DNA from: Streptomyces sp. NRRL F-6676
GTDB lineage: Bacteria; Actinomycetota; Actinomycetes; Streptomycetales; Streptomycetaceae
Reading direction: 5' to 3'
Assembly: GCF_000725625.1 (NCBI RefSeq)
Contig: NZ_JOHS01000024.1
Coordinates: 1 to 64,000, forward strand
DNA length: 64,000 nucleotides
Part shown: one piece after another, positions 42,848-51,709 of the stretch
Layout of the letters: every line of letters starts with the position of its first letter
Numbering within the stretch: the stretch's first letter is position 1
Translations under genes and position numbers: made by a program
The notes under the pieces: generated by a model
The model's database searches: none
Told to the model about the DNA's origin: nothing
Seen by the model: only the letters and a program-made list of their open reading frames with translations

Positions 42848-43855
42848 ATGGCCACCGCCGGCACGCCCTTCCGCCCGCACCGCGTCGTCGTCCTCGCCCT
42901 GGACGGACTGCTCCCCTTCGAACTGGGCATCCCGCAGCGCATCTTCCGGCGCGCGCGGGACGCCGAGGGCCGGCACCTGTACGACGTGCTCACCTGCTCG
43001 GTACGGCCGCCCGGCCCGGTCGCCACCGACGCCGACTTCGACCTCCTCGTCGCCCACGGCCCCGAGGCGCTGGCCACCGCCGACACCGTGATCGTGCCCG
43101 CCTCCTACGAGCTGGGCCCGGTGCACGAGGAGGGCAGGCTCACCCCCGAACTGGCCGCCGCCCTCACGCACATCCGGCCCGGCACCCGGCTCGTCGCCAT
43201 CTGCACCGGCGGCTATGTGCTCGCCGCCGCCGGGCACCTCGACGGCCGGCTGGCGACCACGCACTGGGCATCGGCCGAGCACTTCCAGCGGCTCTTCCCC
43301 AAGGTTCGGGTCGACGCCGACGTGCTGTTCGTCGACGACGGCGACGTACTCACCTCCGCCGGGGTCGCGGCCGGCATCGACCTGTGCCTGCATCTGCTGC
43401 GACGGGACCACGGCACGGCCGTCGCCAACGAGGTCGCGCGGCACACGGTCGTACCGCCCTACCGGGACGGCGGGCAGGCGCAGTACATCCAGCGGCCGCT
43501 GCCCCAGCCGCAGCAGGCGGGCACGGCGGCGGCGCGCGCGTGGGCGCTCGGCCGGCTGCACGAGCCGATCCAGCTGAGGGACATGGCGGAGCAGGAGTCG
43601 ATGTCGGTACGGACCTTCACGCGGCGGTTCCGTGAGGAGGCCGGGATCAGCCCGGGGCAGTGGCTGACGCGGCAGCGGGTGGAACGGGCCCGGTATCTGC
43701 TGGAGTCCAGCGATCTGTCCATCGACCAGATCGCCCGGGACGCGGGCTTCGGCACGGCCCAGTCGATGCGCCAGCACCTTCAGGCGGTTCTGGGGGTGAC
43801 CCCGACGGCGTACCGCAGGACGTTCCGTACGGGCGGGACGGACACCGCGGCGTAG
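42848..43855 (+). CDS. GlxA-family AraC-type transcriptional regulator
   Basis: A 335-aa regulator: a DJ-1/PfpI-like N-terminal domain (about residues 10-190) with the nucleophile-elbow-like AICTGGYVLAAAG, and two AraC helix-turn-helices at the C-terminus (about 225-325; MSVRTFTRRFREEAGISPGQ, IDQIARDAGFGTAQSMRQHL). The family controls amine, amide and quaternary-ammonium catabolism and ADP-ribose signals in other bacteria. Probably regulates the divergent MFS gene. No ribosome site; the start is likely leaderless. Confidence 0.92.
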   Translation: MATAGTPFRPHRVVVLALDGLLPFELGIPQRIFRRARDAEGRHLYDVLTCSVRPPGPVATDADFDLLVAHGPEALATADTVIVPASYELGPVHEEGRLTPELAAALTHIRPGTRLVAICTGGYVLAAAGHLDGRLATTHWASAEHFQRLFPKVRVDADVLFVDDGDVLTSAGVAAGIDLCLHLLRRDHGTAVANEVARHTVVPPYRDGGQAQYIQRPLPQPQQAGTAAARAWALGRLHEPIQLRDMAEQESMSVRTFTRRFREEAGISPGQWLTRQRVERARYLLESSDLSIDQIARDAGFGTAQSMRQHLQAVLGVTPTAYRRTFRTGGTDTAA

Positions 43856-43875
43856 GCCCGCGCGGTGGCGCGAAG

Positions 43876-43896
43876 TTGTCCACAGGGTGTGGACAA
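43876..43896. promoter_or_regulatory. head-to-head pair of DnaA boxes
   Basis: TTGTCCACA and TGTGGACAA with GGG between: two perfect Streptomyces-consensus DnaA boxes in inverted orientation, 21 bases past the GlxA stop. The same symmetry makes a 9-bp hairpin, so a terminator role is the alternative. The rest of the 409-bp convergent gap to 44264 holds only an AT-richer patch near 44070-44120 with promoter-like sequence and no convincing gene. Confidence 0.6.
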
Positions 43897-44264
43897 CGCG
43901 TCGGCGTCACCCCGTACGGTCCGGCCGGCGGCGCGCTGCCGGCCGCCCCGAGCACGGGACCGCGCGCCGCCGAACACGATCCGCACTCGCCGAGGGTGCT
44001 CCGTCACCGGGACCCTCGCCGTCCCCTCGCCGCGAATCGCTCACCACAAGCGTGATCAAACGGACACCTGACGTCAACACCCATTGCGTGAATGGTCCGT
44101 TATGTACTTTTCGTGATTCCGCGTACGGAAGCACACCCGGGCGCATCCGGCTCGGGTTCGCGGCGCGGGAGGGCGCCCGTGCGGTCGCATGCCCAGGCGC
44201 GCGCCTCCCGGGAGCGCCCCCGGGGAGCGCCGGACGCCGCTCCTGCGACCGGTCCCCGGAGCGT

Positions 44265-44759
44265 CTAGACCGCCTCGTAGGCGAAGCCCCCGTGCGTCGC
44301 GGCCGTGCCGTCGGGGCTGCCCGGGCCGTCCGCGGGGTCCCCGGCCGTCGCACGGTCCATCTCGCACCAGATGCGCTTGCCGGTGCCCTCGGGGGCCCAG
44401 CCCCAGCGGTCGGCGAGGCCGTCGACGAGGGCGAGGCCGCGGCCGCCGGTGGCGTCGCCGTCGGCGTGTCTCGGCACCGGCGCCCGGTCGCAGGAGTCGG
44501 CCACCTCCAGCCGTACCGTCCCGGCCGGACCGCCGGCGTCCTCGCGCACGCCCGTCAGCAGCAGCCGCAGCACGGCCGGGCATCCGGTGTGCACGACGGC
44601 GTTGGTGACGAGTTCGGAGACGAGCAGCACCAGCGTCTCGGCGACGGGCTCGTCGGCGCTTATGCCCGACCCCGCGAGCCGCGAACGGGCCCACTTCCGG
44701 GCCCGCCCCACCTCAGCGGGGTCGGGCCGGATCTCCAGCTGCACTTGAAGCACCTGCAC
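44265..44759 (-). CDS. RsbW/SpoIIAB-like ATP-binding protein
   Basis: A 164-aa GHKL (HATPase_c) protein: N-box VLLVSELVTNAVVHTG at about residues 45-60, G1-like VEVADSC region and G2 GRGLALVDGLADRWG near 108-122. This group acts as anti-sigma kinases or partners of STAS and WhiJ-type proteins. STAS and sigma-factor genes lie 1-2 kb away. The C-terminal 30 residues are Gly/Asp-rich. The ATG follows an inverted repeat about 90 bp upstream. Confidence 0.9.
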   Translation of the reverse strand: MQVLQVQLEIRPDPAEVGRARKWARSRLAGSGISADEPVAETLVLLVSELVTNAVVHTGCPAVLRLLLTGVREDAGGPAGTVRLEVADSCDRAPVPRHADGDATGGRGLALVDGLADRWGWAPEGTGKRIWCEMDRATAGDPADGPGSPDGTAATHGGFAYEAV

Positions 44760-44847
44760 CGCTCACACCATCCGAACCGGCGGACACATCGCCTCGCGCC
44801 CCATGGGCGCCACGGTCGTGGTCATCCTCTGCACGCACGGAACCGGG

Positions 44848-44862
44848 ATCACGGACCGTGAT
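44848..44862. promoter_or_regulatory. inverted repeat upstream of HATPase gene
   Basis: ATCACGG and CCGTGAT around a single A, extended by GGG/CCC with a one-base bulge. A possible operator in the 440-bp gap to the EF-hand gene. Confidence 0.35.
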
Positions 44863-44898
44863 TCCCTTGCACGGCAGCATGGTTGACGTACAGTCACC

Positions 44899-45093
44899 TC
44901 AACAAGCGCTTCGGGCATATTCCAGCGCGAAGGAGTACGCGTACGGCATACTGTGCGACGCCTGCTCCGGTGAGTCGAACAAGCAGTGGCGACGGTCCGC
45001 CCTGCCCTGCGAGCGGCGTACATGGCGCGATCCGGCGCCGTCCGCGGCGCCGCGCCACGACGGCTCGGCCTGTGCACCACTCGCATCCACCAC
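44899..45093 (-). CDS. possible small hypothetical protein
   Basis: A 64-codon frame starting at two consecutive GTG codons and ending SMPYAYSFALEYARSAC. Third-position GC is about 77 percent, as for coding sequence here, but there is no ribosome site and no recognised family. It is the only credible reading of this 440-bp gap. Confidence 0.3.
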   Translation of the reverse strand: MVDASGAQAEPSWRGAADGAGSRHVRRSQGRADRRHCLFDSPEQASHSMPYAYSFALEYARSAC

Positions 45094-45199
45094 AAGGTAC
45101 CGGAGACACCCGCCGGCGACGGTCCGTGACGGGTCGGAGGCGGGTGGCGGTTCCGTGGCTACGTTCCGTCACCACATCCGGCCCTCGCCGCGGAACCGG

Positions 45200-45712
45200 T
45201 CATTCCGGGACGGTGAAGTAGCGCGCGAAGGCCGTGACGACGTCCGGTTCGGCGATGCGGCCGTCCGCGTCGGGGTCCAGCGCCGCCGCGGCCGTCGCGG
45301 CCATGGGCTCCGGGACGCCGAGCGCCCTCAGCACCCGTACGGTCTCCTCGACCGTCGCCGCGCCGTCCCCGTCGCCGTCCGCCACCGCGAACGCCGCGTG
45401 CAGGAAGGGGCGGGCGATCTCGGCGAACCGCTCGGGGTTGTCCCGCAGCCGCTTGACGGCGCCGCCGACGAACTCCTCGCGCGTGATGCGCTGGTCACCG
45501 TCCCGGTCCGCCATCCCCGCCATGCCCTGCCAGAACGCCTCGGCCCCGGCGTAGAGGGCCTGGCCCTTGTCGCAACGGGCCGTGGTGCCGAACTCGGCGA
45601 GCAGCGCCTTGGCCGCCGCGTTGAAGTCCTCGCGGTCGATCCAGCCGTTGCCGTCCTGGTCGAAGCCGGCGAACCGGGCCGCGATCCTGCGCTCGTACTC
45701 GGTGCTGACCAT
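45200..45712 (-). CDS. EF-hand calcium-binding protein (calerythrin-like)
   Basis: A 170-aa cytoplasmic protein with four EF-hand loops: DQDGNGWIDREDF near residue 18, DRDGDQRITREEF near 69, DGDGDGAATVEE near 111 and DPDADGRIAEPD near 146. The length and two-lobed spacing match calerythrin-type sarcoplasmic-like proteins of actinomycetes, which buffer or sense Ca2+. The ATG has GAGGCGG upstream. It stands between HATPase and STAS genes; a link to sigma control is only positional. Confidence 0.93.
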   Translation of the reverse strand: MVSTEYERRIAARFAGFDQDGNGWIDREDFNAAAKALLAEFGTTARCDKGQALYAGAEAFWQGMAGMADRDGDQRITREEFVGGAVKRLRDNPERFAEIARPFLHAAFAVADGDGDGAATVEETVRVLRALGVPEPMAATAAAALDPDADGRIAEPDVVTAFARYFTVPE

Positions 45713-45901
45713 GTGTTCTGCGCCGCCTCACATGACGTCGGGTCCTTCTCGCCCGGAGCGTACGACGCCGGGGCGGCCCGGGGAGCGGGAAAACCACGCT
45801 TGTGCCAGGACCGGGGGAATTCCGCGACAACTCTGGGGAAAACCCGCACACGCGTGTGACGCGCACCGCCGGGAGTGGCGGCGGCGGTGGGGCCTGTCGG
45901 C

Positions 45902-46399
45902 TCAGACCGAGAGCGGGTCGGCGTCCTCCGTGACGGCGACGGTGACGTCCGGGTACACGTCGAACAGCCGGCGCACACCGAGCGCGGCGAGGACCCGGTT
46001 GACGTGGGAGCCCTCCTCCGAGCCGTGCGCGGGCAGGATCAGCCGCAGCCGTCCCCGGCAGGAGCGGATCAGACGGCGGGCGGCGATGAGTACGCCGACG
46101 CCGCTGGAGTCGCAGAAGAAGACCCCGGAGAGGTCGAGGACGAGCCGGTGGCGGCCGTCCGCCACCACGTCGTGCACGCGCCCGCGCAGCGCCGGCGCAC
46201 TCACCAGGTCCAGTTCGCCCGTCACACGGAGCACGGCCCACTCGCCGTGCCCGGCCTCCGTCACCGTGAGCGCCACCGCCAACGCCTCCCGCTCGCCCGC
46301 CCGTCCACCGACCGTCGGGGCGGGCGCCCTGGTCCGCACTCTCAACCGGAACCCGCCCCTACGTTTTTCGTCGGCGCGCCTTCCCCACCGCCTCACCAT
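45902..46399 (-). CDS. STAS-domain anti-sigma factor antagonist
   Basis: A 165-aa protein with a SpoIIAA-like STAS domain over about residues 40-150: VLRVTGELDLVSAPALRGRV and LDLSGVFFCDSSGVGVLIAA, in which the DSSG serine is the usual phosphorylation site. The basic N-terminal 35 residues are extra. It probably binds an RsbW-like kinase such as the one at 44265. The ATG at 46399 follows AGGTG; a longer frame to 46534 is unlikely. Divergent from the ECF sigma gene. Confidence 0.88.
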   Translation of the reverse strand: MVRRWGRRADEKRRGGFRLRVRTRAPAPTVGGRAGEREALAVALTVTEAGHGEWAVLRVTGELDLVSAPALRGRVHDVVADGRHRLVLDLSGVFFCDSSGVGVLIAARRLIRSCRGRLRLILPAHGSEEGSHVNRVLAALGVRRLFDVYPDVTVAVTEDADPLSV

Positions 46400-46683
46400 G
46401 AAACACCTGTTCTCGATCCAATGCCTGTGGTATATGAGCCATTCCGAACAACTTCGGTCGCGTACGGTCATCTTTGGGCAGAGTTGATCTAGGTCGGCTC
46501 CGGCGGACGGCCCTGCGGGCGGGCCCCCTACCATCCGTGGTCGGCAGGGGGGCGCGCATTGTCACAAAGGGGCGTGCGCCGTCGGACGTGCCGACTACAT
46601 TCGAGAAGGCCTTGGGCACAGGCTGGACCAGGACAGGGCCGCGGGCAGCACCGCGGACCGCACCGGGGAGGGGGCGGAACCGG

Positions 46684-47400
46684 ATGGCGACGAAGGACGC
46701 ACCACCCCGCTGGGACCGGCGGATGCAGCAGCGGCTGGCGCACGGCGAGGCGGCGGCGCTCGGCGAGCTCTACGACCGGTTCGCCTCCCTCGTGCACGGG
46801 CTGGCCCACCGCGTCCTCGGCGACGACCGCGCCGCGGACGCCCTCACGCGCGAGGTGTTCGTCCACCTCTGGGAGCACCCGGACACGTACGACCCCAAGC
46901 AGGGGCCGCTGCGCTCCTGGGTCGCGGCGGTGACCCACCGGCTCGCGGTGCGGCGGCTGCGGGCGGGCGGGGCCCGCGCCGGTGCGGAGCCGGAACCGGA
47001 GCGGGACCTGGAACTGGAACCGGAACCGGAACTGGAGCGGACCGTGCGCCACGCGTCCGTCGCCGCCCGCGCGGACTACATCGTCACCTCCCTGCCCGCC
47101 CCGCTAAAGGCGGCGCTGGAGCGGGCGTACTTCCAGCGCCGTGACTACCGCCAGACCGCCGCCGACCTCGGCATCACGGAGGACGAGGCGCGCCGCCGGC
47201 TCCGGCTCGGCCTGCAACTGCTGGCCACGGCGCACGACACGGGCGGCCCGGGCACGCCGGGCGGAACCGGCTTCTCCGGCGGTACCGACTTCTCCGGCGG
47301 ACCCGGCGGAACCGGTTTCTCCGGCGGACCCGGCGGACCCGGCGGCCCCGGCTTCTCCGGCGGCCCCGGCGGCCTTCCGGAACCCGGGGGTCCGGTGTGA
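46684..47400 (+). CDS. ECF-type RNA polymerase sigma factor
   Basis: A 238-aa sigma-70 family protein: region 2 (ALGELYDRFASLVHGLAHRV, LTREVFVHLWEHP) at about residues 25-85 and region 4 (LPAPLKAALERAYFQRRDYR, TAADLGITEDEARRRLRLGL) at about 135-185. It has a Glu/Pro acidic linker and an odd 60-residue tail of GGTGFSGG/GGPGG repeats. GGGGAGGGGG precedes the ATG. Its TGA overlaps the GTG of the zinc-finger anti-sigma gene, so the two are coupled. Confidence 0.92.
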   Translation: MATKDAPPRWDRRMQQRLAHGEAAALGELYDRFASLVHGLAHRVLGDDRAADALTREVFVHLWEHPDTYDPKQGPLRSWVAAVTHRLAVRRLRAGGARAGAEPEPERDLELEPEPELERTVRHASVAARADYIVTSLPAPLKAALERAYFQRRDYRQTAADLGITEDEARRRLRLGLQLLATAHDTGGPGTPGGTGFSGGTDFSGGPGGTGFSGGPGGPGGPGFSGGPGGLPEPGGPV

Positions 47401-48707
47401 ACGGCGGCGGACCGGGGAACCCCGAGGAGTCACGCGCGCACGGCGACGGACGGGACGGCGCGCCGCGCATCCCGCCGCCGCGCACATCCGTCGAGGACGG
47501 CGGCCGCCCGCTGCCCCCGGCGCCCCGGCCGGCCGCCGTGCCCGTGCTGGAGCACCGGGTACTGATGTCGCTGCTCGGCGCCTGGGCGCTGGCCGCCTGC
47601 TCGCCGGAGGAGACGGCGGCGGTGGAGGAGCACCTCGGCGACTGCGGCGCCTGCGCCGAGGAGGCCCTGCGGCTGCGGGACGCCGTCGGGCTGCTGCACC
47701 CGCCGGAGAGCCTCGACCTCGACCCCGGGCTGCGCACCCGCGTCCTGGACACCTGCCTCGAACGCCGCCGGCCGCGCATCCCCGTGCCCGGCTGGGCGGC
47801 CCCGTACGACGCGGAGACGGCGCGCCTCGACGCGCTGTTGCAGGACTTCGGCGACGCGGAGTGGCACGCGCCGGTGCGGCTGCGCTGGTTCGACGGGCGG
47901 GCACCGGCCACCCGCCGCACGACGGTCGCCGGCGTCATCACCCATCTGCGGTGCGTCGACGGGCTGGTGGCGGCGGCACTCGGCCTGGAGGACCCGCTCG
48001 CGGAGACGGAAACGCAAGAGGCCCCGGACGAGGACACGCACACGGCCGCGCACACGCACACGGCCGCGACCGGTTCCCCCACCGGGCGGACGGAGGCGTA
48101 CTGGAACGCCGCACGGGTGCCGCCGACCCGGGCCGTGCGCGGGCCCTGGCGGGAGCAGAGTCACGCCGTCGTGCGCACGGCCGCGTTCGCGGGCGGCAGC
48201 AGCGGCGAACTGGCCGTGCCGTACGGCGACTTCACGCTGCCGCTGCGGGACGCGCTGCTGGACCGCGCCTTCGAGTGCTGGGTGCACGCGGACGACATCG
48301 CGGAGGCCGTCGACTACCCGTACGTGCCGCCCGCGCCCCGGCATCTGCACGGGATGATCGACCTGGCCGCCCGGATGCTGCCGCTGTCGCTCGCCGCACG
48401 ACGCCGGGCGGGGCTGGCGGAACCGGCGCCACGCGGCCGCCACCTGGTGGCGGCGGGCGCGCCGGGCCGGAGCCTGCGGCTGGAGATCGAGGGACTGGGC
48501 GGCGGCGAGTGGCTGATCCCCCTCGACTCCCCCGGCGCGGCGGCGTCCCTGGACCACACGGTGGCCCACATCGCCCTGGACGGCGTCGAGTTCTGCCGCC
48601 TGGCCGCGGGCCACGTCCCCCCGGCCGAAGCCGCCGCCGGCCGCTCGGGCGACCGCACGGCCATCCAGGAGGTCCTGTTGGCGACGGCGTCGTTGAGCCG
48701 GTTGTAG
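47397..48707 (+). CDS. zinc-finger anti-sigma factor fused to mycothiol-transferase (MDMPI) domain
   Basis: A 436-aa fusion. The ZAS anti-sigma zinc finger appears as EEHLGDCGACAEEA near residues 76-89 (HxxxCxxC), preceded by a Pro-rich head. A DinB-like mycothiol-dependent maleylpyruvate-isomerase domain follows (about 140-330) with metal histidines in ITHLRCVDG, CWVHADDIAEAV and the MDMPI C-terminal part. No transmembrane helix, so it is a soluble anti-sigma factor whose second domain could sense thiol status. It overlaps the sigma gene by four bases (GTGA). Confidence 0.88.
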   Translation: MNGGGPGNPEESRAHGDGRDGAPRIPPPRTSVEDGGRPLPPAPRPAAVPVLEHRVLMSLLGAWALAACSPEETAAVEEHLGDCGACAEEALRLRDAVGLLHPPESLDLDPGLRTRVLDTCLERRRPRIPVPGWAAPYDAETARLDALLQDFGDAEWHAPVRLRWFDGRAPATRRTTVAGVITHLRCVDGLVAAALGLEDPLAETETQEAPDEDTHTAAHTHTAATGSPTGRTEAYWNAARVPPTRAVRGPWREQSHAVVRTAAFAGGSSGELAVPYGDFTLPLRDALLDRAFECWVHADDIAEAVDYPYVPPAPRHLHGMIDLAARMLPLSLAARRRAGLAEPAPRGRHLVAAGAPGRSLRLEIEGLGGGEWLIPLDSPGAAASLDHTVAHIALDGVEFCRLAAGHVPPAEAAAGRSGDRTAIQEVLLATASLSRL

Positions 48708-48720
48708 GGGCCCGGCGGGA

Positions 48721-49614
48721 CTACGCGAAGATCACCGTGCGGTGGCCGTTCAGGAGGATGCGGCGTTCGGCGTGCCACTTGACCGCGCGGGCCAGTGCCT
48801 GGCACTCCACGTCGCGGCCGATCGCGACCAGCTGGTCCGGGGTCACGTCGTGGCCCACCCGCTCGACCTCCTGCTCGATGATCGGGCCCTCGTCCAGGTC
48901 CGCCGTGACGTAGTGCGCCGTCGCACCGATCAGCTTCACGCCCCGGGCGTGCGCCTGGTGGTACGGCTTCGCGCCCTTGAAGCTCGGCAGGAAGGAGTGG
49001 TGGATGTTGATGATCCGCCCGTTCAGCTGCTTGCACAGGTCGTCGGAGAGGACCTGCATGTAGCGGGCGAGCACCACCAGTTCGACGTCCGCCTCGCGCA
49101 CGATCTCCAGCAGCCGCGCCTCCGCCTCCGCCTTGGTGTCCCGCTTCACCGGCACGTGGTGGAAGGGGATTCCGTACGACGCCACGAGCTCGGCGAAATC
49201 CGTGTGGTTGGAGACGACGGCCGCGATCTCGACCGGCAGCGCCCCGGTCCGCGCCCGGAACAGCAGGTCGTTCAGGCAGTGGCCGAACTTGCTGACCATG
49301 AGGACGACGCGCATCCGCTCGTCGGCCCGGTGGATCTGCCAGTCCATCTGGAAGGAGTCGCCGATCGCGGCGAAGCTCGCCCGCAGCTTCTCCGACGTCA
49401 CGGACGGCTCCGCGGAGAAGTGGACCCGCATGAAGAACAGCCCCGTGTCCTGGTCACCGAACTGCTGGCTGTCCACGATGTTGCAGCCGGTCATGAAGAG
49501 ATAGCTGGACACCGCGTGCACGATGCCCTGCTTGTCCGGGCAGGAGAGGGTGAGGACGTACTGCTCACCGGTGTCGGCGGCGGCGCCTGCGTCTCGCGTG
49601 GACTGCTCAGTCAT
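48721..49614 (-). CDS. purU: formyltetrahydrofolate deformylase
   Basis: A 297-aa enzyme that hydrolyses 10-formyl-THF to formate and THF, balancing one-carbon pools. An ACT domain spans about residues 18-95 (LTLSCPDKQGIVHAVSSYLF). The formyltransferase domain spans about 100-297 with the catalytic Asn/His of IINIHHSFLPSFKGAKPY and Asp of TADLDEGPIIEQ. Full length. It converges with the anti-sigma fusion at a 13-base gap. Confidence 0.97.
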   Translation of the reverse strand: MTEQSTRDAGAAADTGEQYVLTLSCPDKQGIVHAVSSYLFMTGCNIVDSQQFGDQDTGLFFMRVHFSAEPSVTSEKLRASFAAIGDSFQMDWQIHRADERMRVVLMVSKFGHCLNDLLFRARTGALPVEIAAVVSNHTDFAELVASYGIPFHHVPVKRDTKAEAEARLLEIVREADVELVVLARYMQVLSDDLCKQLNGRIINIHHSFLPSFKGAKPYHQAHARGVKLIGATAHYVTADLDEGPIIEQEVERVGHDVTPDQLVAIGRDVECQALARAVKWHAERRILLNGHRTVIFA

Positions 49615-49688
49615 GCAGCACAGGGTCGCACACGGCCGACGGCGGTGAACAACTGTCCCAAGGGCCGGAACCTCCGTGGGCCGGATCC

Positions 49689-49738
49689 GGTCACGCCGGC
49701 CGGTCGTGTCACGCCGGCCGGTCCTGTCACGCCGGCAC
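49689..49738. repeat. short tandem repeat between purU and next gene
   Basis: Two and a half units of GTCACGCCGGCCGGTCSTGTCACG-like sequence (17-nt period), just beyond the 3' end of the minus-strand gene at 49748. Confidence 0.55.
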
Positions 49739-49747
49739 GGCCGCCGC

Positions 49748-50248
49748 TCACGCCGAGCGCGTCATGATCCGCAGTACCTCCAGCGAGCGCGGCGGCGCCT
49801 CCGGGTCCTCCCCGTCCGCCGTCGCCAGCCGGACGTGGGCCTCCCGGGCCGCCCGTACCGCGTCCGGCCAGGACGGGTTCTCGAGGTACGTGGAGACCGG
49901 CGCGTCGGGCCCGACCTGGTGCATGATCCGCAGCACCCGCAGCACGGCGGTGTCCACCAGCGCCGCCTCCTGGGCGTCGCGGAAGATCGTCCCGACGTAC
50001 TTCTCGGCCGACCAGTTGTCCAGCCAGGTGTCCTCCACCAGCCGGTACACGGCGTCGGTCACGTCCCCGTACCCTTCGGTGCCCGCGAGCCAGACGTCCC
50101 GCTGGAAGGCCGGGTCGGAAAGCATGTGCAGCGCGGAACGCACGTTGCTGCGCCAGCGCCACCACGGCATGTCGTTGAGGGGCATGGCGCCCATGGTGGA
50201 CGAGCGACGCCCGCGACGGGAAGGGTTCTCCGGAGCTTGCACGGTCAT
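49748..50248 (-). CDS. conserved hypothetical protein (SCO4402-like family)
   Basis: A 166-aa helical protein typified by MPLNDMPWWRWRSNVRSALH and VEDTWLDNWSAEKYVGTIFR. It is strongly conserved in streptomycetes at this position, by memory the SCO4402 family; function unknown. The start is uncertain: a TACGAT element two bases from the ATG at 50248 would, if a real -10, leave that codon untranscribed and favour ATGs at 50194 or 50185, after which family similarity begins. Confidence 0.8.
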   Translation of the reverse strand: MTVQAPENPSRRGRRSSTMGAMPLNDMPWWRWRSNVRSALHMLSDPAFQRDVWLAGTEGYGDVTDAVYRLVEDTWLDNWSAEKYVGTIFRDAQEAALVDTAVLRVLRIMHQVGPDAPVSTYLENPSWPDAVRAAREAHVRLATADGEDPEAPPRSLEVLRIMTRSA

Positions 50249-50365
50249 CGATCGTACGTTCCGCCCGCCGGAGTGATCACCGGCCCCCGCAATTCACCTC
50301 CCCGTCACCCTGCGTTGCCCTTCGCTCACTCTCCAGTTGACGATGTGCCGGAATCGTGCGGAACC

Positions 50366-51682
50366 ATGACCGGCAGGCGACGCACGTCCACGACCACCCC
50401 CCGCTCCCGCCGCACCCGCTCCGTGCGGACCGCCCTGCTCTCCGCGGGCGCGCTCGCCGTCTGCGGGGCGGTGGCCGTCGGCTGCGGTGCCGTCCCCGGC
50501 GTCATGGGCGGCGGGAGCGACACCGTGACCGTCATGACCTGGGCGCCCCAGGACACCTCCGCCACCAACAAGCCGGGCATGCCGGCGATGGCGCAGGCCT
50601 ACGCCCGCTGGGTCAACGCGCACGGCGGTCTGGGCGGCCGCACGCTGAAGGTGCTGGTCTGCAACGACCACAACAGCTCGGCGGACGCCGCCGCGTGCGC
50701 CCGCCGCGCGGCCGACGAGCACGTCGTCGCCGTCGTCGGCTCCTACAGTCAGCACAGCGACTCCTTCCTCGGCCCGCTGGAGTCGGCGGGCATCCCCTAC
50801 CTCGGCGGCTACGGCCTGACCCAGGAGGAGTTCGAGAGCCCGCTGTCGTACCCGGTCAACGGCGGGGAGCCCGCGCTGCTGGCCGGGCTCGGCGAGGAAC
50901 TGGGCCGCAGTTGCGGCCGGGTGGCGCTGGTACGGCCCGACACGATCGCGGGCGACGAACTGGCCGTGCCCTTCAACGCGGGCCTGAAGGCCTCCGGGCA
51001 CGCCGCCGCGACGGACGTACGGGCCACCGAGGGCGCCACCGCCTACGACGACCAGGCGAAGCAGGCGCTGGCGACGGTCACCGGGGACACCACGGGCACC
51101 TCCGGCAAGGGCTGCGTCGTCCCGGTGCTCGGCGAGCGCACGGACACGTTCGTGGACTCCTTCCGCCGGATCCGCGCGGACTACCCGGAGGTCCGCACGG
51201 CCTCCGTCCTCGGCAGCGTCGACCAGTCGGTGGTCGACGCCGCCGGCGGGGCGTCCGGCCCGTACGAGGGGGCGTACGCGACGAGTTGGTACCCGGTGGC
51301 GAGCGACGCCCGCTGGAACACCATGAAGAAGGTCATCAAGGACAACGCCTTCGGCGACAACCGGATCGACCCCGCCGACGCGGGCGTCCAGACGACCTGG
51401 CTCGCCTACACCGCGCTCCGCCAGGTCGTACGGTCCCTCGGCGACGGCGAGGTGACCGCCCGCGCGGTGCAGCACGCCCTGGACGGCGGTGCGAAGGTCA
51501 CCACCGGCGGTCTCACCCCCGCCCTGAGCTGGCGCTTCGAGGACCTGGCGGCGGTGATCGACTACCCCCGCCTGGTCAACTCGGACGTCACCTACCAGGT
51601 CGTGCGCGGGGGCCGGCTGGTCTCGGCCCGCAAGGGCTTCGTCAACGTCTCCAAGACGCTGGAGACGCCGGCGTCGTCGTAG
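50366..51682 (+). CDS. ABC transporter substrate-binding lipoprotein (LivJ type)
   Basis: A 438-aa periplasmic-binding-type protein. An Arg-rich n-region, hydrophobic core and lipobox AVAVGC place lipidated Cys near residue 40. The type-I ligand-binding fold follows (PGMPAMAQAYARWVNAHGGL, VVAVVGSYSQHSDSFLG, GIPYLGGYGLT), as in branched-chain amino-acid binding proteins. No permease or ATPase is adjacent, so it is an orphan receptor or shares transport components encoded elsewhere. Confidence 0.9.
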   Translation: MTGRRRTSTTTPRSRRTRSVRTALLSAGALAVCGAVAVGCGAVPGVMGGGSDTVTVMTWAPQDTSATNKPGMPAMAQAYARWVNAHGGLGGRTLKVLVCNDHNSSADAAACARRAADEHVVAVVGSYSQHSDSFLGPLESAGIPYLGGYGLTQEEFESPLSYPVNGGEPALLAGLGEELGRSCGRVALVRPDTIAGDELAVPFNAGLKASGHAAATDVRATEGATAYDDQAKQALATVTGDTTGTSGKGCVVPVLGERTDTFVDSFRRIRADYPEVRTASVLGSVDQSVVDAAGGASGPYEGAYATSWYPVASDARWNTMKKVIKDNAFGDNRIDPADAGVQTTWLAYTALRQVVRSLGDGEVTARAVQHALDGGAKVTTGGLTPALSWRFEDLAAVIDYPRLVNSDVTYQVVRGGRLVSARKGFVNVSKTLETPASS

Positions 51683-51709
51683 AGCCTCCGGCTCGGCGCC
51701 ACCGCGCGC

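Noticed and set aside
43876..43896. second chromosomal origin
   Set aside because: Only two DnaA boxes and no dnaA, dnaN, gyrB or rpmH nearby; an origin would carry many boxes.
44092..44125. promoter and 22-codon ORF in the convergent gap after the GlxA gene
   Set aside because: AT-richer sequence with weak -10/-35 matches, but no ribosome site and no support beyond composition.
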